A stretch of DNA of 64,000 nucleotides from Mastigias papua (lineage: Eukaryota; Cnidaria; Scyphozoa; Rhizostomeae; Mastigiidae). The notes under the pieces are model-generated. The model made no database searches. It saw nothing but the letters and a program-made list of their open reading frames with translations, and had not been told where the DNA came from. Location of the stretch: contig OZ025269.1 in assembly GCA_964019165.1 (NCBI GenBank), positions 5,188,379 to 5,252,378 of the forward strand, in the 5' to 3' direction. Shown here piece after piece: positions 52,841-64,000 of this stretch; the stretch's first letter is position 1, and each line of letters begins with the position of its first letter. A program made the position numbers and the translations under genes.

Positions 52841-55800
52841 TTTACTTTATCCAGTTGAAACCAAGTATTCCTGCAAAAGGATGAAACATGTCAAGAAAAC
52901 AACATCATTACTAGTAATATATCAAAGAAATGGGAACAAGAAAACATCAATGCAAACTTTACACACAAATAATAGCTTACATGACAAGAACTAATAATGG
53001 TGGCAAGCCAAAACAGTAAAATTTATAGCCCTAAAAAGCAAAAAGTCATCAACCATAATGGTGCCAGTTTTCTAAATGGGTAATAGGGATCTATACCCCT
53101 AACTTTGCTAAATAATGAACTGTATGGGGGTATTTGGAATGCTTATTTCTGTGAAGCAATGTAAGTGAATTGTAAAATGTTGCTATGTACCTAAAAAAGA
53201 TACCTCTAAGAGCTATTCTACAGAACCAAAAACCAAGCCATAACTGGTATGAATAGTTCAGTACTAATCTGAAAGTACCCATTTTGTCATATATTGGTTT
53301 CCAAATATTAGTTGAGCATTTTTCTATTGCTTGGGGCATTTCTGGACACCATGCACTATAAGCAGCTACTCTGACAAATTTAGATGGTAAAGTGCTGAAA
53401 GAGGCATCTAGAAATATCGAAAGGTCACTGCATTTGAATAGAAACCTAACTCTGCTATTGTATGAAAAAGAAAAAAACAAGTATCTAACTGGTTGTCTCA
53501 AAAAGCATCCCAAACAACAGTTGATACTTTATGCCCTATGTTGTATAGTAAAGTGGATGAATAATTCTAGCAGGCCTTGCCTGGAAAGGCACTCAGTCAA
53601 GCACAAGCACTAAAACCATGCCTAAAATTATGCATTGAGCATGATATGTTGAGCACCCAAATTCTTCAAGTGGAATGCATTCATCGAACCAGTGTAAAAC
53701 AGAGTCCCTAAATTGTTCCAGGAGCTTGTCTATTAGAGCACTTTTGTCCTGCTTAAGGCAAGGCTTGATTCTACCAATAAAAATATGAAATGCTGTTTGT
53801 CCAAGTTAAAAACTACTAAAAATTTCCATCCAAGAAACAATTCAATCATGTAACAGTAATGTGTGGATCTAATGCATTGATTGCAAACAAAACAGACTCT
53901 AATGATAACCAGAATACTTCAAGGCAAATAGAAACAATAAAAGGAACTAGATTGTATCTTCAAAAGAAAATCAACAGTGATGAAAAAATATAACAATAAC
54001 AAAGATATGAAAAAGCCCTCTTTGAATCATATATCTTTCCTACACAGAGATAGTGTTTGTAAAAATGACAAAAATAATAGTGATACTTTAAGTCCTTAAC
54101 AATGACAACAAGTCTGCATAAGTATTCCACATTTAATTACTAATTATTGTATATTTGCTTTCCCAAATTTTTGCAGGGCAGTATAAATCCCCACATGAAA
54201 CAGTCTACTTGTTCAAAGGTCAGGCTGAATAAGCTTCCTACTTAAATGAACTTAGATTATTCTGGGACATAAAGGTTCTTATCTTAAGGTACATTTAACT
54301 TTGCAGTATGAAAAAGAAGACTACCAAGTCTAGTGGCTTTTACAGGCATCTTAAGTCCTCACAAGTACAGTGGTCCCAAAAACTCTTAATTGGCAAAATG
54401 CAAAATGTGCTGAACATACAAAACTGACATTTTCTATAATCAGCAAGCCTTGTCTCTAAGAATCTGAGTCTTAAGCATAAAAAGTCAACTTTATTTACTT
54501 TTAGATTTTTGTCCAATCCCCCACTTATTGCCACCCCCCTTCTATTCCAGATTGGAGAGTATTTGCCCTATGCCTCACAATAACTCTTGGTAGCCTTGTA
54601 AGGGAGCCATACTGTAATGGCTTGAATAAGCAGAATCAGTTGCATGGCAAAATATTTGAAAACAAAAAGAAGAGATATACTTACATACTACATCACAGCA
54701 ACTTTTGAAATTGATAAAATACAAACAAATATCTAGAAAAGAATAGTTTAAATGGTAAAAATTATGACTTCCACTAGAAATAACTTATGATTCAGCAGAA
54801 ATAACAGATAAAGGAAAATGTACTGAGCATAAAAGCACAAAATTGATATGCACAATAGAGTAACTAGTAAAATATTTCTGAAGCACTGTACTACACACGT
54901 ACCAAAATGATGAATTAGAAAGTGAATCAATCACTCAAAGCCACTACATCTATACTCAATATGAATTGAAAAAATACAACAGGTGGAAACCACATCTTGA
55001 ATTCAGCACTAGATATTCATAAACACTATTGGCCACACAGTCAAAATCAAGTCCAAGAAACATTCACATGGACTATTGAATAAGTCTAAAAACTGGTCTA
55101 AGAAATTTGAACTCTAATTAGAAAAGATATCAAGAAAGAATCTAATAGTAGGAGTCATCCTTTCATTTACTCAGACCTGGATTGAGCTGTAGAGCCTAGT
55201 CTAGAAGATTTCAAGCAATGCTTGCAATCATTAACAACAGAGGTGTGTTACTGATATGAATGGTTTGCCAGTTAGAAATATTAATCTATAGTACCCTATA
55301 AAACAAATGGAAAACAAGGAAGGGAATATAAACTGATACTAATATCATATGGAAAGTGAAAAGGATAAAGCTTTGGCATAACACTGAGATTTTGGTTTCA
55401 CAACACACAATAACTATCAAAGTATTGGAATTCAACATCAACCTAATGAAGCAAAGATATTTGACAATGTTTAAATAGTAGACCATAAATCAGAATCACA
55501 CAATATTGATATATTGACAAAATCTACTAATCGACTAACACTACCATTTGATCTTCTATGTAATATATTGTCACTTTTACAAAAATGGATTTTGGAGACT
55601 TACACCTTTGTTGCTATGAGCAAATATAGTGAAAGAATATGGCATGTTCTAATAAAACATTACAGCAAGCAAACTATTGAGGAAAGTTCACAAAAGTCGA
55701 CATTTTCCACACTTGAGCTCAATTATCTGATAAAATATTGATTCCAGATTGTGGGTATCTGTCAAAGATTGGGTAGAGGAAAAAGAAAGACTATGTTGCT

Positions 55801-57942
55801 AAGTATCTAATGAAATAGGAAGATTGCTTGGGCATGATTGAACAGAACAGCTTCTATGCTTGCAAGTAACTAGTACATACCACAATTATAAAAGCATTGT
55901 ATACACAAAAAACAATAATTGTTCACTCCTCCTCATAATTTCCTAACTTCTCCCATATGACTTCCAATATACTGATTAGATGCAGGCAATTGTAACTAGC
56001 AGAACAGTAATAAACCTTAAACATTCTTAGGTTTACTGTGAAATTAGTCTTAACATCTGATAACCAATCGTTTCTCAAGGTTTGATACCAGTTGGTTTAT
56101 TTTATTGCATAGAAATGCTAATTGTAAATGAATTATATTCATAAATATCAAGCTTAGCGACTCACTGACTCACTTACTTACAGACTTATTGGCTGATTTT
56201 AGCTGTAGCACTGAAACACATTAAATATTGAAAATCTCCAAAGAACAATCCTTCATAACAGCATGATATGCAAGAGAAGTTACAGAAAAGTTGTCAATAA
56301 TCTCCAAAAAAGATGTGAAAACATTTCAAAGGTGGAAAACTAACCAAAGCACAATACATGCATAATAAACAGGATCTACACCACCAACATCTCTGTTCAC
56401 ATGACAAACCAGACTGTGGTCAATATGAGACCTAAAACCCAACCACTCATCTGACCTTCAGGTCTTGAGTATGATATTCAATATCAAAGTGAAACATTCC
56501 AAAACCACACATTGTAACAAGTTCACTTTATCCCTTGGCAGGTCCAATAGACTAAGTAAATGAAATATGAGCCCCCTGGTTGAATGTCCCCCTTCTAATT
56601 ATGTAAATCTCTAAGATGCCACCAAACAATGAAGCATTATCCCCCTGAAATAGCATCTAACAATAGGTAATAAAAATGATTTATGGGTCAAAACTTTCCG
56701 TAAAATATTAGCAAATTATAGGCCTTTGTAGAACTAGCTGGTCCCTAAATCAAATAGCTATATATAAAGTATGCACTTTCTATAGTAATAGGAAAGATAG
56801 GAACAAATATAGGAATAAATATCTGCAAATAATTGATCAGAAAATATGCAGATAATCTCCATAAAGATATGATTACAAAATTGCCACAGTTATCAGAGAA
56901 TTTATAATCATAGTGGTTTTAAAGGTTGAATTGTCAACTAACGGCTATGTGCATAGTAGAATCATATGCATTAACAGTAGCTCCTGGATGAGACTATTTA
57001 GAGAGTTTTCCTACAAATTGGGCTCCGCCAATGACTATGCCTAGTTGCATATAATTCCCCTTCATTATAGCCATCATGGTCACTAGTTTTGAAGTCTCAC
57101 AAGTTTAACCTTAATTGATATCACACAGTTCTTATCACCAGAGTACCCAACCACATATGGACAAAATTTATAAAGAAAATCATGTTACACAAAACAATTT
57201 GCTTGAAATGTGCAAATCAATGAAAACAAATCAAGTACAATTCAAAGATAAATAGATATAAGTACAACCAGAACCCATAGCAAAGCAACACATTGAATGA
57301 AACAGAAACAGTTATATGAGAATATGCAAGCAACGAACTAAAGCATATGATGAAAATATAGAGGAAAGTAAGCTAGCACAACCTGTTTAATACGACAAAG
57401 CACTTGGAAGCAAACAGGGATAGAAAATAAGTAGATTACAGTTGTAAAATACTCCAGAGCATAGGTGCATGCTTGGCAAACTGTTCCCAGGCTTTAAGCA
57501 CTCTGAGTAAGAGGTGTTCTAGCGTCTAATACTCATGTTATTCCCAAGGTGAAGCAATTGGAGACCGAAAAATGCGAAGACAATTGTTAATATACATCGC
57601 ATCAATGCTTTCCTATTGATGGTATAACAAAAACCCCATCCATCACACTAACTGATACCAAAATACACTGACTAAATGAAGAAGCGCTCATTTTTCATCC
57701 ATAATACTGGCAGTTTCTGTGACTTACCTAACTATCTGTATATGACTTGTAACAAAATCAATGTCACACAGAAATGATTGATAAATCTGGCAATTACAGA
57801 ATTCATTTTAATCTTGCGGAAGCGAATATAAGTGCACCCCTTCTTACCGTACCTCTCAAAGTACTTTTGCTATTAATATTCACAGCAGCATAGGTACTAC
57901 ATTATGAATACCATTTATATTGTATCTTAAACACAAACTTAC

Positions 57943-57992
57943 CGTGGTACGTCGAGGAGCACGGTATCGAAGGAAATTCTGCCTGATGCGAC
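57943..57992 (-). other. Candidate 5' leader exon of the PALS1-like gene
   Basis: On the minus strand a consensus donor CACG/GTAAGT lies at 57943. It sits immediately upstream of the 6-kb CpG-poor block and in CpG-normal sequence, as expected of an unmethylated promoter next to a methylated gene body. The right limit is not known; the end given is nominal. It would make a first intron of about 5 kb. Confidence 0.3.
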
Positions 57993-59315
57993 CTACTGTT
58001 GTCACACATAAACCCTATAAGTCATTGCTTACAAGGTGACAAAAATGATGATGGAACTGCTCTTTCTACTTTGGAAAAGAATCGCTCTTGTGCCAATATT
58101 ATTTGGCATTATTTTTTAGCACGGTTCCAATACGCTTGCAAACATAACATAGTAATGCCCGTGACAATGCGAAGTACATAATTATTGTATGATACTGCGC
58201 TGCCATTGGCATATGTCATAACAAGACCTGGCGAGAGACAGGCTACCAATGCACTTTAGGCAAAACAACTGTGGAATGAATAGCAAGGATGGTTCCGATC
58301 AATACGACTCACCTAGTCCAGAGTAAGTGTCCTAAACTAACACATTGCTTCATATAAGTCCCACAGTGGAGGGTGAGCTCGCCGGGACTGGTATGACTTG
58401 TATGATTCATTGTCAATTGACAACAGTCTGGGCCTAGGCCAACTTGTACAGTAATGCCGTAATACTAGTCCAACCGCTCTACATAATTGAGACAGTGAAC
58501 TTTTGAGAGACATATAATGGACACCAGAATGGAAACATGGGCACTGATAAAACGTAACTATATAGACAGCACCTTAGTCTGATGGTTAGTTAACACACTA
58601 TATTGATCCTGACTTACAACACATAGCAGTTTGCGCTTCCTAACAAACAAAGACGTCGCACACCAATGTCTGATATTTTGGGCTCAGATGTAAGTCTAGA
58701 ATCTACCTGCAATGATCTCACTCACCTAGTTGCGTGGCAAGCTGGGGAATACAGCAATTCCATACAAATAATGCGCTCAGTTATGAGTAGGTCATTCCGC
58801 CTATTTGTTGTTCGTATGATACCTTACTGCTTCCTTGGTATTTCGAGAATTTCTAATGAATCATATATACAACTCACCATCAGGATTGTTGTTGTAGAGA
58901 ACATCCTTGCGGTCGACTGAGCTGATTGTGCGGGTGGAATCGCTTGTTTGCAAATGAAAGAATGGAATTGGTACTTTTTAGAAGGCAGTCTGTTTCTAAC
59001 AATAAAAATCCTTCCCTATGACTTAGCACGTAATATAATTGCATCCAGATTAGCTTGTCTAGAGAAATGGGAAATACTGCGTTGTACTGTTATTGCAGGA
59101 GTTTCAATTCTGTTATGTATTGTAATCACTGCCACTTGTCTCATACGCTTGTTGAAGTGTTTTCACTTTCTCTTTGTACATTGAAACCAAGTACATTTAT
59201 TTGATTGTCTCGTGTAATCTGATAAGAGTGACCTCAAACTTACGTAAACAAAATTTTACTCAAAATTCTACCCTTCTCACTGTAAAACTAAGTTCACCTT
59301 TAGGACCATTCGTGG
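57993..59315. other. No gene seen; possible promoter region of the PALS1-like gene
   Basis: CpG content returns to normal. Plus-strand frames at 58666-58920 and 58948-59184 (the latter with a hydrophobic C-terminal stretch ILLCIVITATCLIRLL) have no homology I recognise and no supporting splice pattern. Confidence 0.4.
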
Positions 59316-62300
59316 TTGAGGAGAATCGGAGTAGCAATTGCCAAGAAAAAGACTACAAAGAGCTTTGGAACTGACAACATTTCTAGTTTTTTCCTGAAAC
59401 CTGCCTTAACTTTGATTGGAAACTCTCTGGCTGCCCTTTTTAATACTACAGTTGAAACAAGCCACTTACCACATTTATGGAAGGTAGCTAGAGTCACTCC
59501 AGTTTGCAAAGAACGTGACAAGACTGAAGAATTCAACTATCACCCTATTTCAGCCTTATCTTTTTCGTTATATATCTTGGACCCAGAAAAAGTCATGGCT
59601 CCACGGTTCTGAGTCGGAGTAAGATTTTGCTTCCTATGTTGTATTTGTGGAAGGTTTAGTAATTTGTATCAACAATCCAGTTTTCATCAAAATTTTCGTT
59701 AATGCGACATTGGCTGTGAAAGTCACAGCCCTTCTACAGTAAAAGTTCTTTGAGACATACACAATGCAGAGTTCAAGAACTTTGGCGAGCTTTGATTGTC
59801 CTAAAAGAGGAAAGTTTATGATGAAGATTTGACAGCCGGAGGAAGGTTGCAACTTATTCTGGACTCTGCTTGGATCTATCTTAGGATTTCAGTTTCATTT
59901 ATATCTTTTGTTTTTAACAGTATAGTGTATATTATTTTTGGTTAGGCACTGGCAACTGTTATTCTTATTGTATACATTAACTGAAGCCTCCAATATGTAT
60001 AAATAATATGTATGTATTATTGATTATTAATTTTTTACCTGTCATTTGAAGGCTCTTTGAGAAACTTGTTTTTGATCAACTGTACCAGCACGTGAAAAGA
60101 ACCACCTTTTCGCTTGATCAGTCTGGCTTCTAACACCTTCATTTTAAACGTATATGCTTACTCAAAAACCCTGATGACTGGTACAGTGGGCTGGACCTCG
60201 GTCAGTTAATGGAACTAATTCATTTAATTTTGTTCACTTTTTATTTATTATGATTCATCGACCCACTGTATATATTAATTAACTATCTACACATAGACTA
60301 CAATGTGCAGTACGAATCACACAAAGCTGTGTATAAAATAGATTGATTTGAGCAGGAGCTGCCTAAGTAGATAAACTACTTCTAGAGACAACCCCCTCCC
60401 CCCTTTAAACGAAAAATTAAGCAGCATTATATAAGCACAACTACAACAGTATAGATGAACCAGAAGAGCCTCCTTATGATTGCTAATTAAACATACAGGT
60501 AAAAAAGATGGGCTTTTAATTTCAATCGAAACATGGTGGTCAAGTTCGCAACCCGTATGAAGAGTGGAAGTGTATACCATAATTTAGAGCCAAAATATTG
60601 TATTGTTTTGAGACCATAAAGAGATGTTCTTTTTAATGTGATGAATAGATCGCCTCTTGTTGCCTGACGAGCCCCAAACCTATGAACAAAGATTCTGGAG
60701 TGAAATAGTTGTGAAAAGAGATTGGACAGAGTTTACTAATAGCTTTATAGACGAAGGATATTAAGTGTTAGGTGCATCATGTCTTCAAGGTTTAGTATCT
60801 TCAATGAGTAAAATAAAGGTCCAAAGGGTGCAGTAGACGGCCTGAAATTTATACATCGAAGAATTGTCGTTTGAGGAAGAAAATGCTCAATTTTGCGACA
60901 TCATCAGTTTCTAATGCCCCCTGATTTCATACTGTTCTAACTTACTTAAGAGAATGTTATGGTTTACGGTGCCAAACGATTGTTGTAGATCAATAAATAT
61001 TCCACAGCCAAATCTATTATTGTCTAATGAAGATTTTATATTCTCAGTTAGGCTAATAAGTTCCTGATCAGTTGAATGTCCACTTCGAAATCCAAATTGC
61101 GAGTTGAACAATAAATCGCATACTTCTAGAAACCTGTAGAGACGACGATGCGATGCATACTTTTTTCAATTATTTTGCTGAAGATTAATAGAAGAGAAAT
61201 TGGTCTATAATTTGTTACATTTGTGGTGAGATCCTTCTTATATATGGAATCACCTTCGCTATTCTAAGTCTGTTTGAAAAATCACAAGATCCAAATGAAT
61301 CTTTGATCAGAGTGGATAGGTCAGCAGAAAGGTGAGGGTCTAGGATTTTCAGAAGTTTAATTGAGATGCTATATGCACCACTAGGTTTACCATTTTTTAA
61401 AGACTTGACGACATCTGATACCTCATCGGTAGTGCATGTAGACATACAGAACGAACTCTCATTAGAATTTTTCAAGTACGATAGAAGAGATCTTGGATTT
61501 CTTTGGATTTTCTTTGAGATGTCTTTAGCTGCACTTGCAAAGAAATTGTTAAATTGATTGGCTATTTGTACTGGATTTTTTATATCAGAATTAATTTTTT
61601 CTAATGGATGTGAGACAGCATCTGAGATATTGGATTTTAAACCAACAATATTCTTTATGCCTTTCCACAGCACTCTCGTGTTATTCATGTTTTCAATAGA
61701 ATAATGATGATAGCAGTTCATCTTACTTGCTTTTAACTCATTTACAATATAATTTCAAAACTGTTTAAATGCCTTCAAGTCATTTGGTGAATCTTTAGCT
61801 TTATACTGTTGTAACAATCTATCCCTGACTTTCATCATTCGTAATATACGGTGGTTAATCCATCCTTTCTTAACTTCAGTTTCTTTTTGTTAAGCCTTTC
61901 TGGGGGCAATGTTTAGTAACAGTACGGTAAAGGCTACCTAAATATTTGTCAAATTTATTTAGATCAATGGTATTATTAATGAGTTAGAAAAAATCAATTC
62001 CTGCATAATCTGCAAGGACTCTATTAGATACAAAATGGCTGTAATCATAATAATACTGTGATGATCTTCTATAGTTCCACAAGAGTTCAAATTCTCTGAA
62101 AAAATTCCAAGTGTACGGTGCACAGCATCGTATGCTAGTATGGTTTAGGTCCTACCTATCCTGCTGGAAAAAATATTGTAGAGTTAATGGTGTTACCTCT
62201 GACATGGGACATAGGGCGTAGTGAGCATTCCTCAAGGCTCATGTCTTGGTCCTCTTCTATTCCTCATTTACATCAACGATCTCCAACAGGCCGTCCGGGG

Positions 62301-63190
62301 CTCTGCGGTTTCTATGTATGCGGACAACACCAGTCTGAGCCACGAGTCCCATGATCATGACATGACGCAGCTGAAAAAGGCTATCTACAAAGATCTAAAG
62401 AATTTGGGCAACAGGCTACAAGGCAGCAAGCTTTCCTTGAATGTTCCAAAAACAAACTCCATGCTTGTCACCACCAAACAGAAGTGTAACTCTCTTAAAG
62501 GTACTAACCTGAATTTGGAACTGAAAATACAAGAAAGTAGGACGGATGTTGCCAAAAGAGCAAAATACTTTGGTGTACAAATAAATAGTCACCTGGATTG
62601 GAAAGATCAAATCAAGGCTATTTCTGCTCAGGTCTCAAAAGCTATTGGTATTCTAAAAGATGCCAAGACTTTTCCACCAAGTGAAACTCTGAAAATTCTC
62701 TACACGGGTATTGTCGAGCCTAGCTTTCGGTACTACTGCTCTGTCTGGGGTTGCTTTGGTTCTACAGAAAAACCATTTGCAGAAGCTTAAAAACCATGCT
62801 GCTAGGATGATAACAAATAGCAGCTTTGATGCCACATGTAAACCATTTATTGAAGAACTGAGTTGGAGGACCATCGACTAACTTATTAGTAATGATACTA
62901 AAACAATTGTCTTCAAATCACTGAATGAGCTGGCTCCACAATACCTGTGCAGCCTTTCATAAAGCTCAGAATGGTCCTCCGGTACCGTCCATCATACCGC
63001 CACTGGCAGGAGGGCACCAAAACTGTGCCTCATATCGTGGAGCAAAATTGTGAAATAGCCTATCAGCTGGGTTAAGGCAGGCATCCTCTGAATATATTTG
63101 AAAAGTCCCTTTAAAGATGGAGCAATTTCTGACTATTTTCCTTAAATTATTTTTTCTTCTATTGTACATAATAATCAATGAAAATAATAT
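59316..63190 (+). mobile_element. Decayed LINE, interrupted by an antisense LINE
   Basis: Plus-strand blocks in order: 59325-59570 (SFGTDNISSFFLKPALTLIG, then WKVARVTPVCKERDK, NYHPISAL); 60048-60200 (RLFEKLVFDQLYQHVKRTTF, then DDWYSGLDLGQL); 62105-62210 (VYGAQHRMLVWFRSYLSCWK, then CRVNGVTSDM); 62221-62790 (IPQGSCLGPLLFLIYINDLQ, then MYADNTSLSHES, KRAKYFGVQINSHLDWKDQI); then a frameshifted C-terminal part to about 63110. About 430 bp of foreign sequence separates the first two blocks and about 1.9 kb, mostly an antisense LINE, separates the second and third. The catalytic motif reads YADN instead of YADD. Confidence 0.85.
60300..62095 (-). mobile_element. Antisense LINE inserted in the plus-strand LINE, internally deleted
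   Basis: From right to left: 61880-61740 (INHRILRMMKVRDRLLQQYK, with stops); 61721-61215 (NNTRVLWKGIKNIVGL, ANQFNNFFASAAKDI, SLKNGKPSGAYSISIKLL), the linker and start of the RT; 61111-60911 (NSQFGFRSGHSTDQELISLT, IFIDLQQSFGTVNH); then directly the C-terminal part 60830-60480 (APFGPLFYSLKILNLEDM, TSLYGLKTIQYFGSKLW). The YADD-containing palm region between the last two blocks is missing, so it was deleted before or after insertion. Confidence 0.85.
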
Positions 63191-64000
63191 CCATTAAAAT
63201 TAATTTTTTAGCAATTTCTTCCTATTTTTATTTCTTTTATTTCAAAAAAACAATGAGAATGAAATCTACTTCTCGCCTCTTTTCGACACTTGCATTTTTC
63301 ACAGAGCGAGAATGCAAACAGAAGTTCAGTTTTTGATCTCTCTTGCCCATATTGTAGTACTAAATGTTTGTTCGCGAAATTAAAAGTCATATAATACGTG
63401 ATATGATTCTTGTTCACCAAAAGTTTGGAACGTGAAAAGCCTAGTTGACGTACAAATATAATTATTTACCACCCATTACTGATTCAAGGGCACCATCCAA
63501 TACAGTCATGTCTAGGATGCAAATGTGAGTTTTAAGGCCTCACTATGAACACTCTTCAATATATCTTCAACACTACATCCCACAGCAACTTCCAGGGACT
63601 TCTTATCATTGACTGACAGTCTCTATAGATTTCAAAAGACATTTAAGCGCATCTAATATTGGCACCCATTAATGAGCCTTTGTATGATATTTATCGTTGC
63701 TATCTATGACGTCTGTAATGCCTCTGCTCCTCTATTATGAGCTATTGATCGCCAGTTGGAAAGCCATGTCGATTACATCTCTCTAGGCGAACAGGGCTGC
63801 TGCGCAATATTAGCACATTCCTACCACAAACGATGTTTTAGGAATTTCAACTCTGATTCTATGGCGCACGAGAGCTACGCTACAAATCAATTATACTGAG
63901 CACAAATTACACATCACAAAGAATACTTGACGCACAACCCACTTCAATGACAATACCCATGTGAGTCCAACAATTTTCGCAATGACCTTTGCTTTAGAAA
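63191..64000. other. No gene seen
   Basis: AT-rich end of the window. Frames up to 70 codons with no recognisable domains. Confidence 0.45.

Noticed and set aside
53091..53513. 140-codon minus-strand frame in the CpG-poor block
   Set aside because: No recognisable domain or motif. The block's low stop frequency reflects its composition, and the frame does not join to neighbouring exons in phase.

Overview
The window is animal nuclear DNA. It is AT-rich, intron-containing and full of decayed retrotransposons and microsatellites, with no operons and no ribosome binding sites. The LINE, MULE-like and pogo-like debris, together with the closeness of the one large gene to metazoan PALS1/Stardust, points to an invertebrate. 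An anthozoan cnidarian (coral or sea anemone) is my best guess, but this is inferred from general familiarity and was not tested. Two protein-coding genes are well supported, both on the minus strand. Gene 1 (22190-23122) is an arylamine N-acetyltransferase with a coding region in one piece and a probable spliced 5' leader. Gene 2 (coding span 52840 down to 35637, candidate 5' leader exon near 57943) is a membrane-associated guanylate kinase scaffold of the PALS1/MPP5/Stardust type. I rebuilt it from 18 coding exons whose splice phases all agree; the joined frame is 2313 nt (770 codons plus stop). Its predicted domain order is PDZ - L27 pair - PDZ - SH3 - HOOK - GuK. The extra N-terminal PDZ is not part of the standard PALS1 layout and is the most interesting protein-level observation. 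Layout: 1-11.5 kb has no recognisable gene, only repeats and small non-autonomous DNA transposons. 11.5-17.05 kb is a nest of mobile elements: a LINE is split by a 2238-bp Mutator-like element with 270-bp inverted arms and a 9-bp target duplication, which itself carries a decayed antisense LINE piece. A second LINE follows. 17-22.1 kb holds repeats, an antisense LINE tail and a pogo/Tigger-like element containing three 90-bp tandem repeats. 22.2-23.2 kb is the acetyltransferase. 23.9-25.5 kb is an antisense LINE. 25.5-35.6 kb is non-coding, with an unusual 754-bp element ending in inverted arrays of a 16-bp unit. 35.6-52.9 kb is the PALS1-like gene, whose introns contain LINE and SINE fragments, several microsatellites and a CpG-rich MITE. 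51.3-57.4 kb is strikingly poor in CpG and coincides with the 5' part and presumed first intron of that gene, as expected of long-term germline methylation. 59.3-63.2 kb is a sense-strand LINE interrupted by an antisense LINE. The two genes do not look functionally linked: one is a cytosolic acyl transferase, the other a cortical polarity scaffold. All coordinates come from reading splice motifs by eye; no alignment or search was run.
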